Shown here: one piece after another, positions 1 to 8,647 of the stretch
Layout of the letters: each line of letters begins with the position of its first letter
Numbering within the stretch: the stretch's first letter is position 1
Assembly (NCBI RefSeq): GCF_900101175.1
Contig: NZ_FNFQ01000009.1
Location: forward strand, 124,001-188,000
Direction: 5' to 3'
Source: Stenotrophomonas pavanii
Lineage (GTDB): Bacteria; Pseudomonadota; Gammaproteobacteria; Xanthomonadales; Xanthomonadaceae
Length of the DNA: 64,000 nt
Translations under genes and position numbers: made by a program
The notes under the pieces: model-generated
What the model saw: only the letters and a program-made list of their open reading frames with translations
Told to the model about the DNA's origin: nothing
Databases searched by the model: none

Positions 1-2
1 CA

Positions 3-413
3 TTCCTCGCCAAGAGGACCACGGCGGCGGCTTCGGAGGTCCGACTTATCGCCGATGCGGAACAGCAGCTCATAAAGTACATCGCAGGTATTGGAAGGAA
101 CGCGCCAGCGACCGCAATCGGTGCTGTTGATCCTATAACTGGTAGAATTGTGACTATGTCGAGTGGCCCTGTTCCTGATGTGATCGCGCCGGGCCTGAAG
201 GCGTACGCTGATTCGCTAGGAGGCCTTGGCGTCAAGACAGCATGTGGGAATACTATTGGTCGTTGCGCAGAATTCAGAGCTGCAAACGAACTGATGCTGG
301 CAAATCCACGTCTAAAGCTTGAGGATATCAAATTTACTGCTGCTGTTCGGCCGAGAAGTGGGCTTCCTGTTCCTAGGTGTGATAATTGCAAAAATATATT
401 TGGAGATGAGTAA
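3..413 (+). CDS. C-terminal end of a polymorphic toxin, YwqJ-like deaminase domain (5' truncated by window edge)
   Basis: The frame is open from the first bases of the window, so this is the tail of a larger protein and its N-terminal delivery part is not visible. About 136 residues can be read. They contain a CAE motif (GRCAEFRAANE), and near the end PRCDNCKNIF, a P-x-C-x-x-C arrangement. CAE plus CxxC is the zinc and catalytic signature of the cytidine-deaminase fold, and the layout resembles YwqJ-type deaminase tips of secreted bacterial toxins. The gene is followed after 3 bases by a small unrelated ORF, the usual place for a cognate immunity gene. The DNA here is clearly lower in GC than the rest of the window, as expected for a recombining toxin tip. 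The deaminase assignment is inferred from motifs only. The target (nucleic acid or nucleotide) is unknown. Confidence 0.72.
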   Translation, partial: FLAKRTTAAASEVRLIADAEQQLIKYIAGIGRNAPATAIGAVDPITGRIVTMSSGPVPDVIAPGLKAYADSLGGLGVKTACGNTIGRCAEFRAANELMLANPRLKLEDIKFTAAVRPRSGLPVPRCDNCKNIFGDE

Positions 414-416
414 TGT

Positions 417-845
417 ATGGAAATGGATGAAGAATTTCTTGAGGTAAATGACATTGATTGGTTTGCGGTTGGTGCTGATGGGTATGTTTGTCATTTTGCT
501 ACGGGAGGGCGTGGTGTCGTTCCGCGTCAAGTTGCGTCGTCCATCGAGAGCTGGCAATTGGCGTGTGATTATATTTACTCGCTTCCTATTTGCTCGGGCG
601 TTATCGTGGTTGAAGAGAGCTTGCCTGATTTCAGTGGGCTCGCTCAGCGCGAGGCCTATCTTGGCTCTTTCCTTGAAATGGCGAGTCGCGGGATTTTCAG
701 TCATGACGTAAGTGGGGGGGGGTATCGCCTTATCGCCAAGCCGGAGCTTGCGCTTCGCGAAGGCGACCTCCCCGAGCGCATTCGAAATCATATTCCAAAG
801 ATCGCCATCGGTTCGGACGATGATCTGCTTCATTTGATGCGCTGA
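417..845 (+). CDS. Putative immunity protein for the upstream deaminase-like toxin
   Basis: The 142-residue acidic soluble protein has no signal peptide or membrane segment. It starts three bases after the toxin stop, and a GGAG-type ribosome site lies inside the toxin's last codons (near 402-405), so the two are probably translated together. The N-terminal part contains DIDWFAVGADGYVCHFATGG, which resembles small proteins found beside Rhs/CDI-type toxins. I know no structure-based function for that family. GC content is low compared with the downstream genes, matching the toxin tip. A run of nine G residues (714-722) lies in the coding region, and a slip there would change the frame after about residue 100. 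Its role as an immunity protein is inferred from position, size and composition. Confidence 0.6.
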   Translation: MEMDEEFLEVNDIDWFAVGADGYVCHFATGGRGVVPRQVASSIESWQLACDYIYSLPICSGVIVVEESLPDFSGLAQREAYLGSFLEMASRGIFSHDVSGGGYRLIAKPELALREGDLPERIRNHIPKIAIGSDDDLLHLMR

Positions 846-1100
846 ATGCGGCTTTTATGGGAGTGTGTGAAACGGGTGGTCGATGCCGGGCTAGGCATGT
901 AGCACGATCTCGTTCATCCTTTCGCCGTTGCTGATGATCACCTTCGTGCTGATGGGGCTGCCATGATTGTCTTTGCTCTCATTCGTGGTGTTTCGCGTAC
1001 CTGCTGGAATCCTGGCGAATCCGCTGTACCTGGCGCACTGCCGAAGGATTATCCGCAAGGTTGATGCCGAGCATCGCGGGGCACATCGGCGGCACCTTGA

Positions 1101-1418
1101 GCTGCAGAAGGCTGGCGGCGTCAGCTACACCGCTCTGGTGATCGCCTTGGCGGTAACGGACTCACAGAACACCCTGATCAATCTGATCGTTGGTTCGATA
1201 TCAGAGCCAACGTTCCAACCGAGGGCAATGCCTGCATTGTCGAGCTGCGTCTGGCGCCCCCGGGGCGCGTGCTGGAGGCCACTGTTCTGGAGCCCTGCAC
1301 GTTGAACGACGCCCAACGCGAGAGGATGCTGGGTGAAATCAGGCGCACGGACTTCACGATCGAGGGGAAGATGCGGTTCTTCAACCGGCATACCCTTATC
1401 GGCTTGAGTAAACAGTGA
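1101..1418 (+). pseudogene. Remnant of a toxin or envelope-protein gene, 3' part only
   Basis: A frame open from 1101 to the stop at 1416-1418 reads about 105 residues, including DRWFDIRANVPTEG, ACIVELRLAPPGRVLEA and a basic tail ending HTLIGLSKQ. It has no ATG and is closed upstream by a stop at 1098-1100. The other frames across 846-1100 are short and show no convincing start. The beta-hairpin pattern in the middle is faintly like a TolA/TonB C-terminal domain, but I cannot assign it. The next gene starts inside this stop codon, as in a toxin/immunity pair. The best reading is the tail of a displaced or decayed cassette. The region 846-1100 otherwise holds nothing I can support. Confidence 0.4.
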
Positions 1419-1807
1419 GCATTTCGCTGTTTCTCGAGGTCGAAGCCGGTGCCGACCTGGCTGCCGTGCTACACGCTCTGGATTCGATCCAGGCCGAGTA
1501 CGCCGACGGTACTGACGGTCTGCACGGATATCTTCCAGCGTCCAACACCGGCTTTGGGTTCGGCATCGTCGATCCGCCGGAGGCGCTCGTAGCGGAAGGG
1601 ATTGGAGCCGAATGGCAGGTGGGCCTGGTGGGTTCGTTTCATTTCCGCGCGAGCGGGTTTGAAAGCGCCTGGGAGGGAAACTGCCGCTTCATCAAGCGCT
1701 ACGCCGCGACGTGCGGGTTCCGGTTTGTGCTCTCCTTCCAGTTCGAGAGCGTCTATGCGGCAAGGCTCGGGAAGGATCTGGTCTTCCCGGGGCCTGCTGC
1801 TCTGTAA
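1415..1807 (+). CDS. Small immunity-like protein (possibly SitI3-like)
   Basis: The predicted protein has 130 residues and a GTG start that overlaps the stop of the preceding remnant, so the two were probably translationally coupled. The protein begins MSISLFLEVEAG and contains a NTGFGFGIVDPP segment followed by an alternating hydrophobic pattern, and it ends without a membrane anchor. The length and the GFGF region are loosely like SitI3-type immunity proteins, but the match is from memory and weak. The position behind a broken toxin-like frame suggests an orphan immunity gene kept after loss of its partner, a common state at polymorphic toxin loci. It could also be an unrelated small protein. 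Confidence 0.4.
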   Translation: MSISLFLEVEAGADLAAVLHALDSIQAEYADGTDGLHGYLPASNTGFGFGIVDPPEALVAEGIGAEWQVGLVGSFHFRASGFESAWEGNCRFIKRYAATCGFRFVLSFQFESVYAARLGKDLVFPGPAAL

Positions 1808-2017
1808 TGCTGGATACCGGGGCGGCTGGCCCCGGCCTGATCCCATTCTCGCTACCCGTGGCGATATACCTTGTGGATATGACGCCTTCGTGGGTTGTCT
1901 GATTTCACACCTGTCTGCACAGTTCCAGGGTTTTGGATCGATATAATAATATTGGCCCATAAAGTTTCCCCTGGCTGCGCCGCCATCGATCGTACGGCCA
2001 TGATCAAGGGAATTGAG

Positions 2018-4240
2018 ATGCTCGCCTTACGCAACCTCCGAGTGGGATCCCGGCTGGGTGCCGGGTTTGGATTGCTGCTGCTGTTCATCGTGGCCATCGT
2101 TGGCCTGGCGCTGTACGGAAATCATCTGAAGTCCGCCCAGTTCGAGAAAGTGGTGGACGTCAACATGGTGAAGATGCGGCTGTTGAACGACATGCTGGAT
2201 ACCAACAACGCGGTGTTGATGCACCGCCGGCTGATGGTGATCAAGCGCGGCGAGGATTTCGACAGGGATTATCAGAAGGCGCAGGAGCTGTCGCAGACCT
2301 ACGACGGTATCTGGGCCCGGTACATCAAGATCCCGCGCGATGCCACCGGCGATACCCTGGTGGCGAAAATCGACGCGGCACGCAAGGCCACAGACGCCTC
2401 CACCCAGCATCTGCATGAGCGCATGAAGGCCGGTGATTTCGACGGTGCGGCCAAGGAACTGCTGGCCGAGCAAGGGCTGGCAACCGCGTGGAACGAGGCC
2501 ATCTCGGCCCTGCTGCGGCATCAGGAGGCACTCACCGAGCGCAGCCGCGAGGAATACCGTTCAACCGAATCCTGGACCGGCACGTTGTCGATCGTGTTCG
2601 GTGTGCTGAGCCTGATACTGGGTTCGCTGGCCGCATGGGCCATCACCCGCAGCCTGACCCGCCCGCTGGAGGGTGCGGTGAAGCTGGCCGACGGCATCGC
2701 CAATGGGCGGCTCGACAACAGCATCGACGCGTCCGGCAACGATGAGGTGACGCAGCTGCTCAGGTCCATGCAGCGCATGCAGGCGCAGTTGCAGTCGGTG
2801 ATGGCGGCGCAGGGCGAGCTGGCCCGCCAGCACGATGCAGGCAGCCTCAGCTATCGCATGGACGAGAGTGCCTTCCCCGGCGACTACGGGCGCATGGTGC
2901 ACGAGACCAATGCGCTGGTCGGTTCGCACGTGCAGGTGCAGAACCGGCTGATCGAGGTGATGAAGCACTACGCCCGTGGCGACCTGTCGGTGGACATGGA
3001 TGCGCTGCCGGGCGAGAAGGCGGCGATCACACAGGCCATGGACGAGACCAAGACCAGCCTGTCGGCGATCAACGGTGAGATTCGCCGGCTGGCGACGGCA
3101 GCGGCGGCGGGTGACTTCAGCCTGCGCGGCGATGAAGATCGCTTCGCCTATGATTTCCGCGACATGGTGGCCGGGCTCAATCGCCTGATGCAGACCACCG
3201 ACGAGAACCTGCTGCAGGTGTCGACCCTGCTGCAGGCGATCTCGCGCGGTGACCTGACCGTGCGCATGCAGGGCGACTTCCACGGTGTGTTCGCCCGCAT
3301 GCGCGATGACTGCAACGCCACCGTCGATCAGCTCACGCAGATTGTAGGCCGCATCCAGTCCAGCGCATCCAGCATCAACCTGGCAGCAGGCGAGATTGCC
3401 TCGGGCAACACCGATCTGTCACGGCGCACCGAGCAGCAGGCGGCGAACCTGGAAGAGACGGCTGCGTCGATGGAGGAACTGACCTCCACGGTGAAACAGA
3501 ACGCCGAACACGCACGCCAGGCCAACCAGCTCGCGATCGGCGCGCACGGTGTCGCCTCGCAGGGCGGCGAAGTGGTCGGGCAGGTGGTCACCACGATGTC
3601 GGCCATCGAAGCTTCGTCGAAGAAGATCGCTGAGATCATCTCGGTCATCGATGGCATTGCATTCCAGACCAACATCCTGGCCTTGAATGCGGCGGTGGAG
3701 GCTGCGCGTGCTGGCGAGCAGGGCAGGGGCTTTGCGGTGGTGGCCAGTGAGGTGCGCACGCTGGCACAGCGCTCGGCCGGCGCGGCCAAGGAGATCAAGG
3801 GCCTGATCGAGGAGTCGGTCGGCAAGGTCGCCGATGGATCGGCGCTGGTCCGCCAGGCCGGCACCACCATGGGCGAGATCGTGGCCTCGGTGCAGCGCGT
3901 GACCGACATCATGGCCGAGATCTCTGCCGCATCGCAGGAGCAGAGCTCGGGCATCGAACAGGTCAACCAGGCGGTGGTGCAGATGGACGAGACCACGCAG
4001 CAGAACGCGGCGCTGGTGGAAGAAGCCAGCGCGGCGGCACGTTCCATGGAGGAGCAGGCCAACCTGCTGGCCGAGGCGGTTTCGGTGTTCCGCACCGGTG
4101 CGGCGACGGCGGCCGCTGTGGCGCGCCCGGTTCTGGCCGCGGTCACCGCGAAGGTGACGCCGGTACGTAGGCCGGCGGTGCTGGCGCCACGCATCGAGCC
4201 GACGCTGGCGGCCAACGCAGGGGGTTGGGAAGAGTTCTAG
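2018..4240 (+). CDS. Methyl-accepting chemotaxis protein with CheR-tethering pentapeptide
   Basis: This is a 740-residue inner-membrane chemoreceptor. A short cytoplasmic N-terminus leads to TM1 (about 16-34), a four-helix-bundle type periplasmic domain of about 150 residues, and TM2 (about 188-210). A HAMP domain (211-263) and two further HAMP-like stretches follow, then a long signalling coiled coil. The hairpin tip has the conserved chemoreceptor sequence ([19 protein letters not shown]) that contacts CheA and CheW. The last five residues are GWEEF, matching the xWxxF tether used by CheR/CheB, so this receptor likely adapts by direct methyltransferase docking. The ATG at 2018 is chosen because AAGGG lies 7 bases upstream and the membrane helix follows directly; the upstream in-frame ATG at 2000 has no such site. 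The ligand is unknown. Confidence 0.93.
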   Translation: MLALRNLRVGSRLGAGFGLLLLFIVAIVGLALYGNHLKSAQFEKVVDVNMVKMRLLNDMLDTNNAVLMHRRLMVIKRGEDFDRDYQKAQELSQTYDGIWARYIKIPRDATGDTLVAKIDAARKATDASTQHLHERMKAGDFDGAAKELLAEQGLATAWNEAISALLRHQEALTERSREEYRSTESWTGTLSIVFGVLSLILGSLAAWAITRSLTRPLEGAVKLADGIANGRLDNSIDASGNDEVTQLLRSMQRMQAQLQSVMAAQGELARQHDAGSLSYRMDESAFPGDYGRMVHETNALVGSHVQVQNRLIEVMKHYARGDLSVDMDALPGEKAAITQAMDETKTSLSAINGEIRRLATAAAAGDFSLRGDEDRFAYDFRDMVAGLNRLMQTTDENLLQVSTLLQAISRGDLTVRMQGDFHGVFARMRDDCNATVDQLTQIVGRIQSSASSINLAAGEIASGNTDLSRRTEQQAANLEETAASMEELTSTVKQNAEHARQANQLAIGAHGVASQGGEVVGQVVTTMSAIEASSKKIAEIISVIDGIAFQTNILALNAAVEAARAGEQGRGFAVVASEVRTLAQRSAGAAKEIKGLIEESVGKVADGSALVRQAGTTMGEIVASVQRVTDIMAEISAASQEQSSGIEQVNQAVVQMDETTQQNAALVEEASAAARSMEEQANLLAEAVSVFRTGAATAAAVARPVLAAVTAKVTPVRRPAVLAPRIEPTLAANAGGWEEF

Positions 4241-4266
4241 CAGGGGAGCATGCCATCAGGGAGACG

Positions 4267-4308
4267 GCGCCCATCACGATGGCTGATCGTGATGGGCGCG
4301 GATTTTTT
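4267..4308 (+). terminator. Rho-independent terminator of the chemoreceptor gene
   Basis: A perfect 14-bp inverted repeat (4267-4280 with 4286-4299) with a 5-base loop is followed by GGATTTTTT. It lies 26 bases after the chemoreceptor stop. Confidence 0.9.
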
Positions 4309-4411
4309 CCTGAACGCGCGATGGCCGGTGAGCTGCCCGGCACGCGCATTTCACCTCCGGTTGCCAGGCCCGGGAGGACACTTGCGCCATACCGGAACTC
4401 AGGAGATGGCG

Positions 4412-4774
4412 ATGAAGACCTCGACCCGATTGCTTGTGCTGGGCACCCTGCTGGCGGCATCGTCGGTCGCCGGCGCACAGACCTATGGGCCGCGCGACGA
4501 AGGACGCCGCTTCAACGACGGCAGCCGCGTGGTCTGCAAGAGCGTGGAAGTGCAGCGTAACTCACGCGATCCCAACCGTATCGCCGGTACGGCCACCGGG
4601 GCGGTGATCGGCGGCCTGCTGGGCAACCAGGTGGGCGGCGGCAATGGCAAGAAGCTCGCCACCGTGGCAGGCGCCGTGGCCGGTGGTGCGGCGGGCCGGC
4701 AGATCCAGGGCAACCAGCAGCAGAAGAACGGCGATCGCGTGGTCGAACGCCGCTGCGAACGCGTCTATCGCTGA
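4412..4774 (+). CDS. Glycine-zipper envelope protein (17-kDa antigen / YMGG type)
   Basis: This is a 120-residue exported protein. An N-terminal signal peptide (MKTSTRLLVLGTLLAASSVAGA) is followed by a short polar region and one Cys (VVCKS). Two Gly/Ala-rich helices (about 57-88) have the GxxxG zipper pattern typical of the glycine-zipper 2TM domain. A basic tail contains a second Cys (RRCERVYR). Proteins of this type are outer-membrane or periplasmic and are linked to envelope stability, but no enzymatic role is known. AGGAG at 4401-4405 fits the ATG at 4412 better than the ATG at 4406, which it touches. The gene stands alone, bounded by terminators on both sides. Confidence 0.85.
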   Translation: MKTSTRLLVLGTLLAASSVAGAQTYGPRDEGRRFNDGSRVVCKSVEVQRNSRDPNRIAGTATGAVIGGLLGNQVGGGNGKKLATVAGAVAGGAAGRQIQGNQQQKNGDRVVERRCERVYR

Positions 4775-4818
4775 TCGGTTGCTGTCACACCATTCAGCCC
4801 TTCCACATTGCAGTACTC

Positions 4819-4849
4819 GAACGCCGGCCCTGCGCCGGCGTTCGTCGTT
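4819..4849 (+). terminator. Probable terminator after the glycine-zipper gene
   Basis: The perfect 10-bp stem GAACGCCGGC/GCCGGCGTTC has a 5-base loop and is followed by GTCGTTT. The T-tract is short. Confidence 0.6.
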
Positions 4850-4914
4850 TCGGACCGGTATCGCTGGCTCCAGTGTCGTGCCTATACTGCGCCGACTCAA
4901 CGGATGAACGCCCA

Positions 4915-6291
4915 GTGAACGAATCGGCTCCAGCTCCCCAACCGGCACCGATAGCCGGGCATGACCCGATACCGGAAGCGACTGCCCATCCCCATCGCGT
5001 GCGTGATCGCACTGATGAACTGGAGCTCTTCATTTCGGGCCTGCTGGCGTTCGCGCTGCTGGCCGTGCCCGGTTATCTGTTCGACGCCTGGGCGCGCAGC
5101 AGCCTGCATACCGAAGGCATGTACTTCCAGATGCTCTGGTTCGGTTTCAGCATCAGTGTTGGCATGTGCTATGTGCTGGCAGTGGCGTTGATCATCCACC
5201 TGACGGTGCGCGGCTACTGGATCGGGCTGATCGGCCTCAGGTCGCACTTCCCCGATGGCATTGACTGGGCGCGCCTGCCAAGAATGGGGGCGGTCACGCG
5301 CGCCTTCCTGCAGGCCCGGGACGGAGGCCTCGATGGCAGCATCGAACGTGCCGATCGGCTGGCGACGATGCTGTTCTCGACCACTCTGCTTGCGGTGCAG
5401 ACATTGGCGGGCACGCTGGTGTTGGCCGTTCTGACGCTCGGTGTGTCGATGGTGATCGGCGCGCTGTCCGGTGGCGCCGATCATGTCGCCATGCTTGCCC
5501 TGTGCAGCGTGCTGGCCGCAATGCTGGCACTGGCCGTGGCCCCCGGTATCCTGGAAAAGATCGTGGCGCGGCGGCGCGCGCGCGGGCAGCCCCATGAACG
5601 ACCGCAGCGACTGCTGGAGGGCATGCTGGCGGCACTGCAACGGGTTCCGCTGTTGCGTCTGATGCAGGCCATGCAGCTGACCATGCAGAGCAACCTGCGC
5701 TCGCGTTCGTTCATGGCCGCCTACCTGTTCGCGGTGCTGGTAGCGATGCTGCTGGCGGCCGTGCAGGTGATGGCGTCGTTGAAGTTCTCGCTGTTCAACC
5801 GCTATCAGATCGTCACGGAAGCGGCGGTTGAGCACGGCATGCTGAGTGCGCATTACGAATCGATGCGTTCGGCGCATGACCAGCTGCTGCCGTATCCGAT
5901 GATCCCGTCGGACACGATCAGCGGTGCGCAGCTTCGCGTGTTCATTCCGCATCGCCCGCAACGCGACAATCCGCTGGCGCGCCAGCATTGCACCGCACTT
6001 CCGGACGCGCGCAATGAGGCGGCGGGGCAACAGGCCGCCAATGCCGCAGTGGAGTGCCTTTCCCGGCTCTGGCAGGTCAAGCTGGACGGCACCCCGGTCG
6101 ACGTGCAGGGCTTCGTGCCCATGGAGCGGCGAGACCTCGATATGCGGGGCCTGGTGGGGTACCTGCCTACCCGGGGGCTCGCGCCCGGGCGCCATGACCT
6201 GGAACTGGTGTGGAATGCCACAGGCGGCGAGCGCGGGGGCGGACGGCGTCGCACGTTCCGCATCCCGTTCTGGTACGCCCCGGACCCTTGA
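4915..6291 (+). CDS. Unknown multi-pass inner-membrane protein with periplasmic-like C-terminal domain
   Basis: I do not recognise the family. The protein has about 458 residues. A polar proline-rich N-terminus leads to hydrophobic helices near residues 35-60, 75-100, 160-190, 195-220 and 275-300. A C-terminal domain of about 150 soluble residues with two cysteines follows (QHCTALPD and VECLSRLW), ending RRTFRIPFWYAPDP, which looks like a beta-sandwich. GTG 4915 is taken as the start because a TATACT -10-like element lies at about 4881-4886, which would leave the alternative ATG at 4873 outside the transcript. No neighbour suggests a pathway: it follows a terminator, and the next gene is convergent. 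Confidence 0.7.
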   Translation: MNESAPAPQPAPIAGHDPIPEATAHPHRVRDRTDELELFISGLLAFALLAVPGYLFDAWARSSLHTEGMYFQMLWFGFSISVGMCYVLAVALIIHLTVRGYWIGLIGLRSHFPDGIDWARLPRMGAVTRAFLQARDGGLDGSIERADRLATMLFSTTLLAVQTLAGTLVLAVLTLGVSMVIGALSGGADHVAMLALCSVLAAMLALAVAPGILEKIVARRRARGQPHERPQRLLEGMLAALQRVPLLRLMQAMQLTMQSNLRSRSFMAAYLFAVLVAMLLAAVQVMASLKFSLFNRYQIVTEAAVEHGMLSAHYESMRSAHDQLLPYPMIPSDTISGAQLRVFIPHRPQRDNPLARQHCTALPDARNEAAGQQAANAAVECLSRLWQVKLDGTPVDVQGFVPMERRDLDMRGLVGYLPTRGLAPGRHDLELVWNATGGERGGGRRRTFRIPFWYAPDP

Positions 6292-6335
6292 ACGTTGGCT
6301 CGAAGCGGCCATGCCGCGCCGCTTGAACAGGCCGC

Positions 6336-7463
6336 TTACGACTTAATCCCCTCCGTCCCTTTTTTTGCGAGGAGGCGCCAGGTGGCGAGGCTGCCGTAGA
6401 GCAGCAGCAGGACGGTGAGGGTGATCAGTTCGTGGCTGACGTCGGCCAGGCGGGCGTCCATCTGGTTCAGGCGCACCATCAGGTTGATGCCCGAGGTGGT
6501 CGGCAGCAGCTGTGCCAGCCAGACCAGCGGTTGCGGCGTCATCACCGCCGGCCATGACAGGTTGGCCAGGAAGAACAGCGGGATCGAGGTGGCGATGATG
6601 TACTGGAAGGCGCGCTCGCGGGTGCGGAAGAAGCTGCCGACGAACAGGCCGAAGGCCACCGTCGCCGCAATGAACAGCGTGCCACCCAGCAGCTGGCCCA
6701 GCGGGTTGCCACCGCGTGGATAGTCCTGCACCCAGGCAGTGAAACCGGCATACCAGAACAGGCCAAACAGGCCGATCAGGCCGAAGCCCAGTGCCGTGCC
6801 GGCCAGCGTCGGCAGGTCGAAGCGCAGGCGCCGGCCGAGTGCAAGGCGGCGGCCGCCGAGCAGGACGCCGATGCCCATCAGCAGCGTCTGGTGCACGATC
6901 AGTTCGGCCACGCCGGGTACGATGGCGCTGCCATAGCCTTCCTGCGTGTTGTACAGCGGGCGCTGCACAAGCGTGACCGGCGGTGCCTGCGGTGCACCCA
7001 TGAAGGCGGCCTGGCCGACCACGGCATCACGCCCGAACGCACCCAGCGCATCAGCCACGCTGCCCAGCACCCAGCTGGCGCGGCCCAGGTAGGCACCGTT
7101 GCCAAGCAATACCAGCTTGGCCGGATGGCCGCGCAGGATGTCGCGCTCCAGGTTGGCCGGGATCACGACGATGCCTTCGGCATGGCCGGCTTCGAGCTGC
7201 CGGCGTGCGCTGTCGACGTCCGCCGGTTGCCCGACCACGCGCGCGACGCGCAGTGCGTCGAGCTTGCGCAGCAGCTCGCGGCTGGTCGCGCTGTGGTCTT
7301 CGTCCACCACCAGCACCGGCAGGTTGCCGGCCACCTGGTGCCGGTAGGCGGCTGGATAGAAGAACGAGTACAGGATCACCGCACCTACCATCACCACGAT
7401 CGCGTAGCGGTCGCAGAGCACCGCCATCAGGGTCTGCCGCAGGCTGCGCCAGAGTGCGCTCAT
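6336..7463 (-). CDS. ABC-2 type transporter permease (second of a pair)
   Basis: This 375-residue inner-membrane protein of the ABC2_membrane_3 (YhhJ/YbhR) type has one N-terminal helix (about 20-42), a periplasmic domain of about 140 residues, and five C-terminal helices. Its start overlaps the stop of the preceding permease by 4 bases (ATGA), indicating translational coupling. It should form the membrane pore of an exporter with the upstream permease, the HlyD adaptor and the TolC channel. Nothing encoding an ATP-binding subunit lies in the operon. The last codons and the stop fall inside a dispersed 23-base repeat (6337-6359) that recurs at 47464-47486, so the C-terminal KKGTEGIKS is repeat-derived. 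Confidence 0.88.
   Translation of the reverse strand: MSALWRSLRQTLMAVLCDRYAIVVMVGAVILYSFFYPAAYRHQVAGNLPVLVVDEDHSATSRELLRKLDALRVARVVGQPADVDSARRQLEAGHAEGIVVIPANLERDILRGHPAKLVLLGNGAYLGRASWVLGSVADALGAFGRDAVVGQAAFMGAPQAPPVTLVQRPLYNTQEGYGSAIVPGVAELIVHQTLLMGIGVLLGGRRLALGRRLRFDLPTLAGTALGFGLIGLFGLFWYAGFTAWVQDYPRGGNPLGQLLGGTLFIAATVAFGLFVGSFFRTRERAFQYIIATSIPLFFLANLSWPAVMTPQPLVWLAQLLPTTSGINLMVRLNQMDARLADVSHELITLTVLLLLYGSLATWRLLAKKGTEGIKS
6337..6359 (-). repeat. Copy 1 of a 23-base gene-end repeat
   Basis: Read on the minus strand, this stretch is identical over 23 bases to 47464-47486 on the plus strand (core GGGATTAAGTCGTA). Here it overlaps the last codons of the permease gene. The second copy begins 4 bases after the M28 peptidase stop codon. 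Confidence 0.85.
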
Positions 7464-8647
7464 GCGTCGGCCCCTGCGGGTCGTGCGGCGGCGGGTGTGC
7501 GCGCAAAGGCGATCAGGCGCAGGCCGCCAATTCCACCTGCGACCCCCGCCATCAGCAGCAATATGGCCAACGGCCCCAGCGAAACCTGCAGCGGCGAACC
7601 GATGAACTGCTGCTGGGTCTGCAGCTTGATGTAGGCGCTGAGGGGCAGCAGCTGATGCCAGACGCGGGTGAACAAGGGACCGTCGAGCACCGGGAAGGTG
7701 GCGCTGGAGAATGCCAGCGCGGTGCCGACGCTGAGGCCGACCGCCGACAGCGCGGTACCCATGTCGCGGGTGACGCCGACGAAGAACAATGCGTAGGCGG
7801 CCGTGGCCAGGTAGAACAGCGGCTGTGCGAGCAGCAGCAGGAATACGCTGCCCGCCACGCCATCGCCACGCAGCCAGGCCAGGTAGCCGATGCCGAGCGC
7901 GCCATACACCGAGAACAGCAGGATGTACGGCGCGACCTTGCCGGCAATCGCCGCCCACGGCGCGCGGCCCAGCCAGGCGGGCAGTGTGCCGTCGCGGATC
8001 TCGCGTCCAAGGCTGCCGGCCACCGCAAGTGCCAGTACCAGCGACAATACCGCCGGGAAGATCAACGGCAGCAGGAACAGCTCGTAGCTGCGTGCCGGGT
8101 TGTACAGAATGTCCGACTGCACCGCGATGGGTGCCGCGCGCAGCTTGCCTGGGCCGACCTGCAGGCCGATGCGCTCGCGCAGCAGGCGCGCGTTCCATGC
8201 GGAAACCGCGTCGCCGATGTCGCGCGACGCCGACTGGCCGGTGGTCATGTAGGTGGCGTTGTAATAGGCAAACACCGTGCCCTGGCGCCCACGCAGCGCC
8301 TGCCGGGTGACATCGCGCGGCACCAGCACGATCGCGAACACGTCCAGCCTGCGCAGCTGCGAACGTGCTTCTTCCAGATCGATCGGCTGGCTGGCGACGC
8401 GCACGCCGGGACTGGCGTCGAGCATGCGCAGGAGCAGGCGGCTGTCACTGCTGTGGTCGAGGTCGACCACGGCGATCGGGATATCGCGCATCACCGAGGG
8501 CGTGAACATCCATGCCATCACCGCCAGCATCAGCAGCGGCAGCAGGGTGACCAGCATCAGGTCGGCGCGGTTGCTGCGCAGCGACCGCAGCTCGCGCCGC
8601 CAGGAAGCGGAGAAGCCAGCCTGGCCGGGGCTCAGTGCTGGGGCCAT
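7460..8647 (-). CDS. ABC-2 type transporter permease (first of a pair)
   Basis: This 395-residue permease has the same architecture as its downstream partner: helix at about 30-50, a large periplasmic domain, then five or six helices from about residue 180. ATG 8647 is chosen because it begins MAPALSPGQAGF just before the first helix and overlaps the hlyD-like gene by 16 bases, in keeping with the tight packing of the operon. In YbhGFSR-type exporters two such permeases pair with a fused ATPase; that gene is missing here. The substrate is unknown, perhaps a hydrophobic toxic compound, judging from relatives. Confidence 0.88.
   Translation of the reverse strand: MAPALSPGQAGFSASWRRELRSLRSNRADLMLVTLLPLLMLAVMAWMFTPSVMRDIPIAVVDLDHSSDSRLLLRMLDASPGVRVASQPIDLEEARSQLRRLDVFAIVLVPRDVTRQALRGRQGTVFAYYNATYMTTGQSASRDIGDAVSAWNARLLRERIGLQVGPGKLRAAPIAVQSDILYNPARSYELFLLPLIFPAVLSLVLALAVAGSLGREIRDGTLPAWLGRAPWAAIAGKVAPYILLFSVYGALGIGYLAWLRGDGVAGSVFLLLLAQPLFYLATAAYALFFVGVTRDMGTALSAVGLSVGTALAFSSATFPVLDGPLFTRVWHQLLPLSAYIKLQTQQQFIGSPLQVSLGPLAILLLMAGVAGGIGGLRLIAFARTPAAARPAGADA

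Noticed and set aside
312-833. A 173-codon minus-strand frame opposite the immunity gene
   Set aside because: The plus-strand gene has a ribosome site and junction with the toxin; the antisense frame spans both genes and shows no family.
967-1305. A 112-codon plus-strand frame between the immunity gene and the second immunity-like gene
   Set aside because: No ribosome site, no recognisable domain, and the overlapping frame 1101-1418 fits the downstream junction better. It could be part of the same decayed gene.
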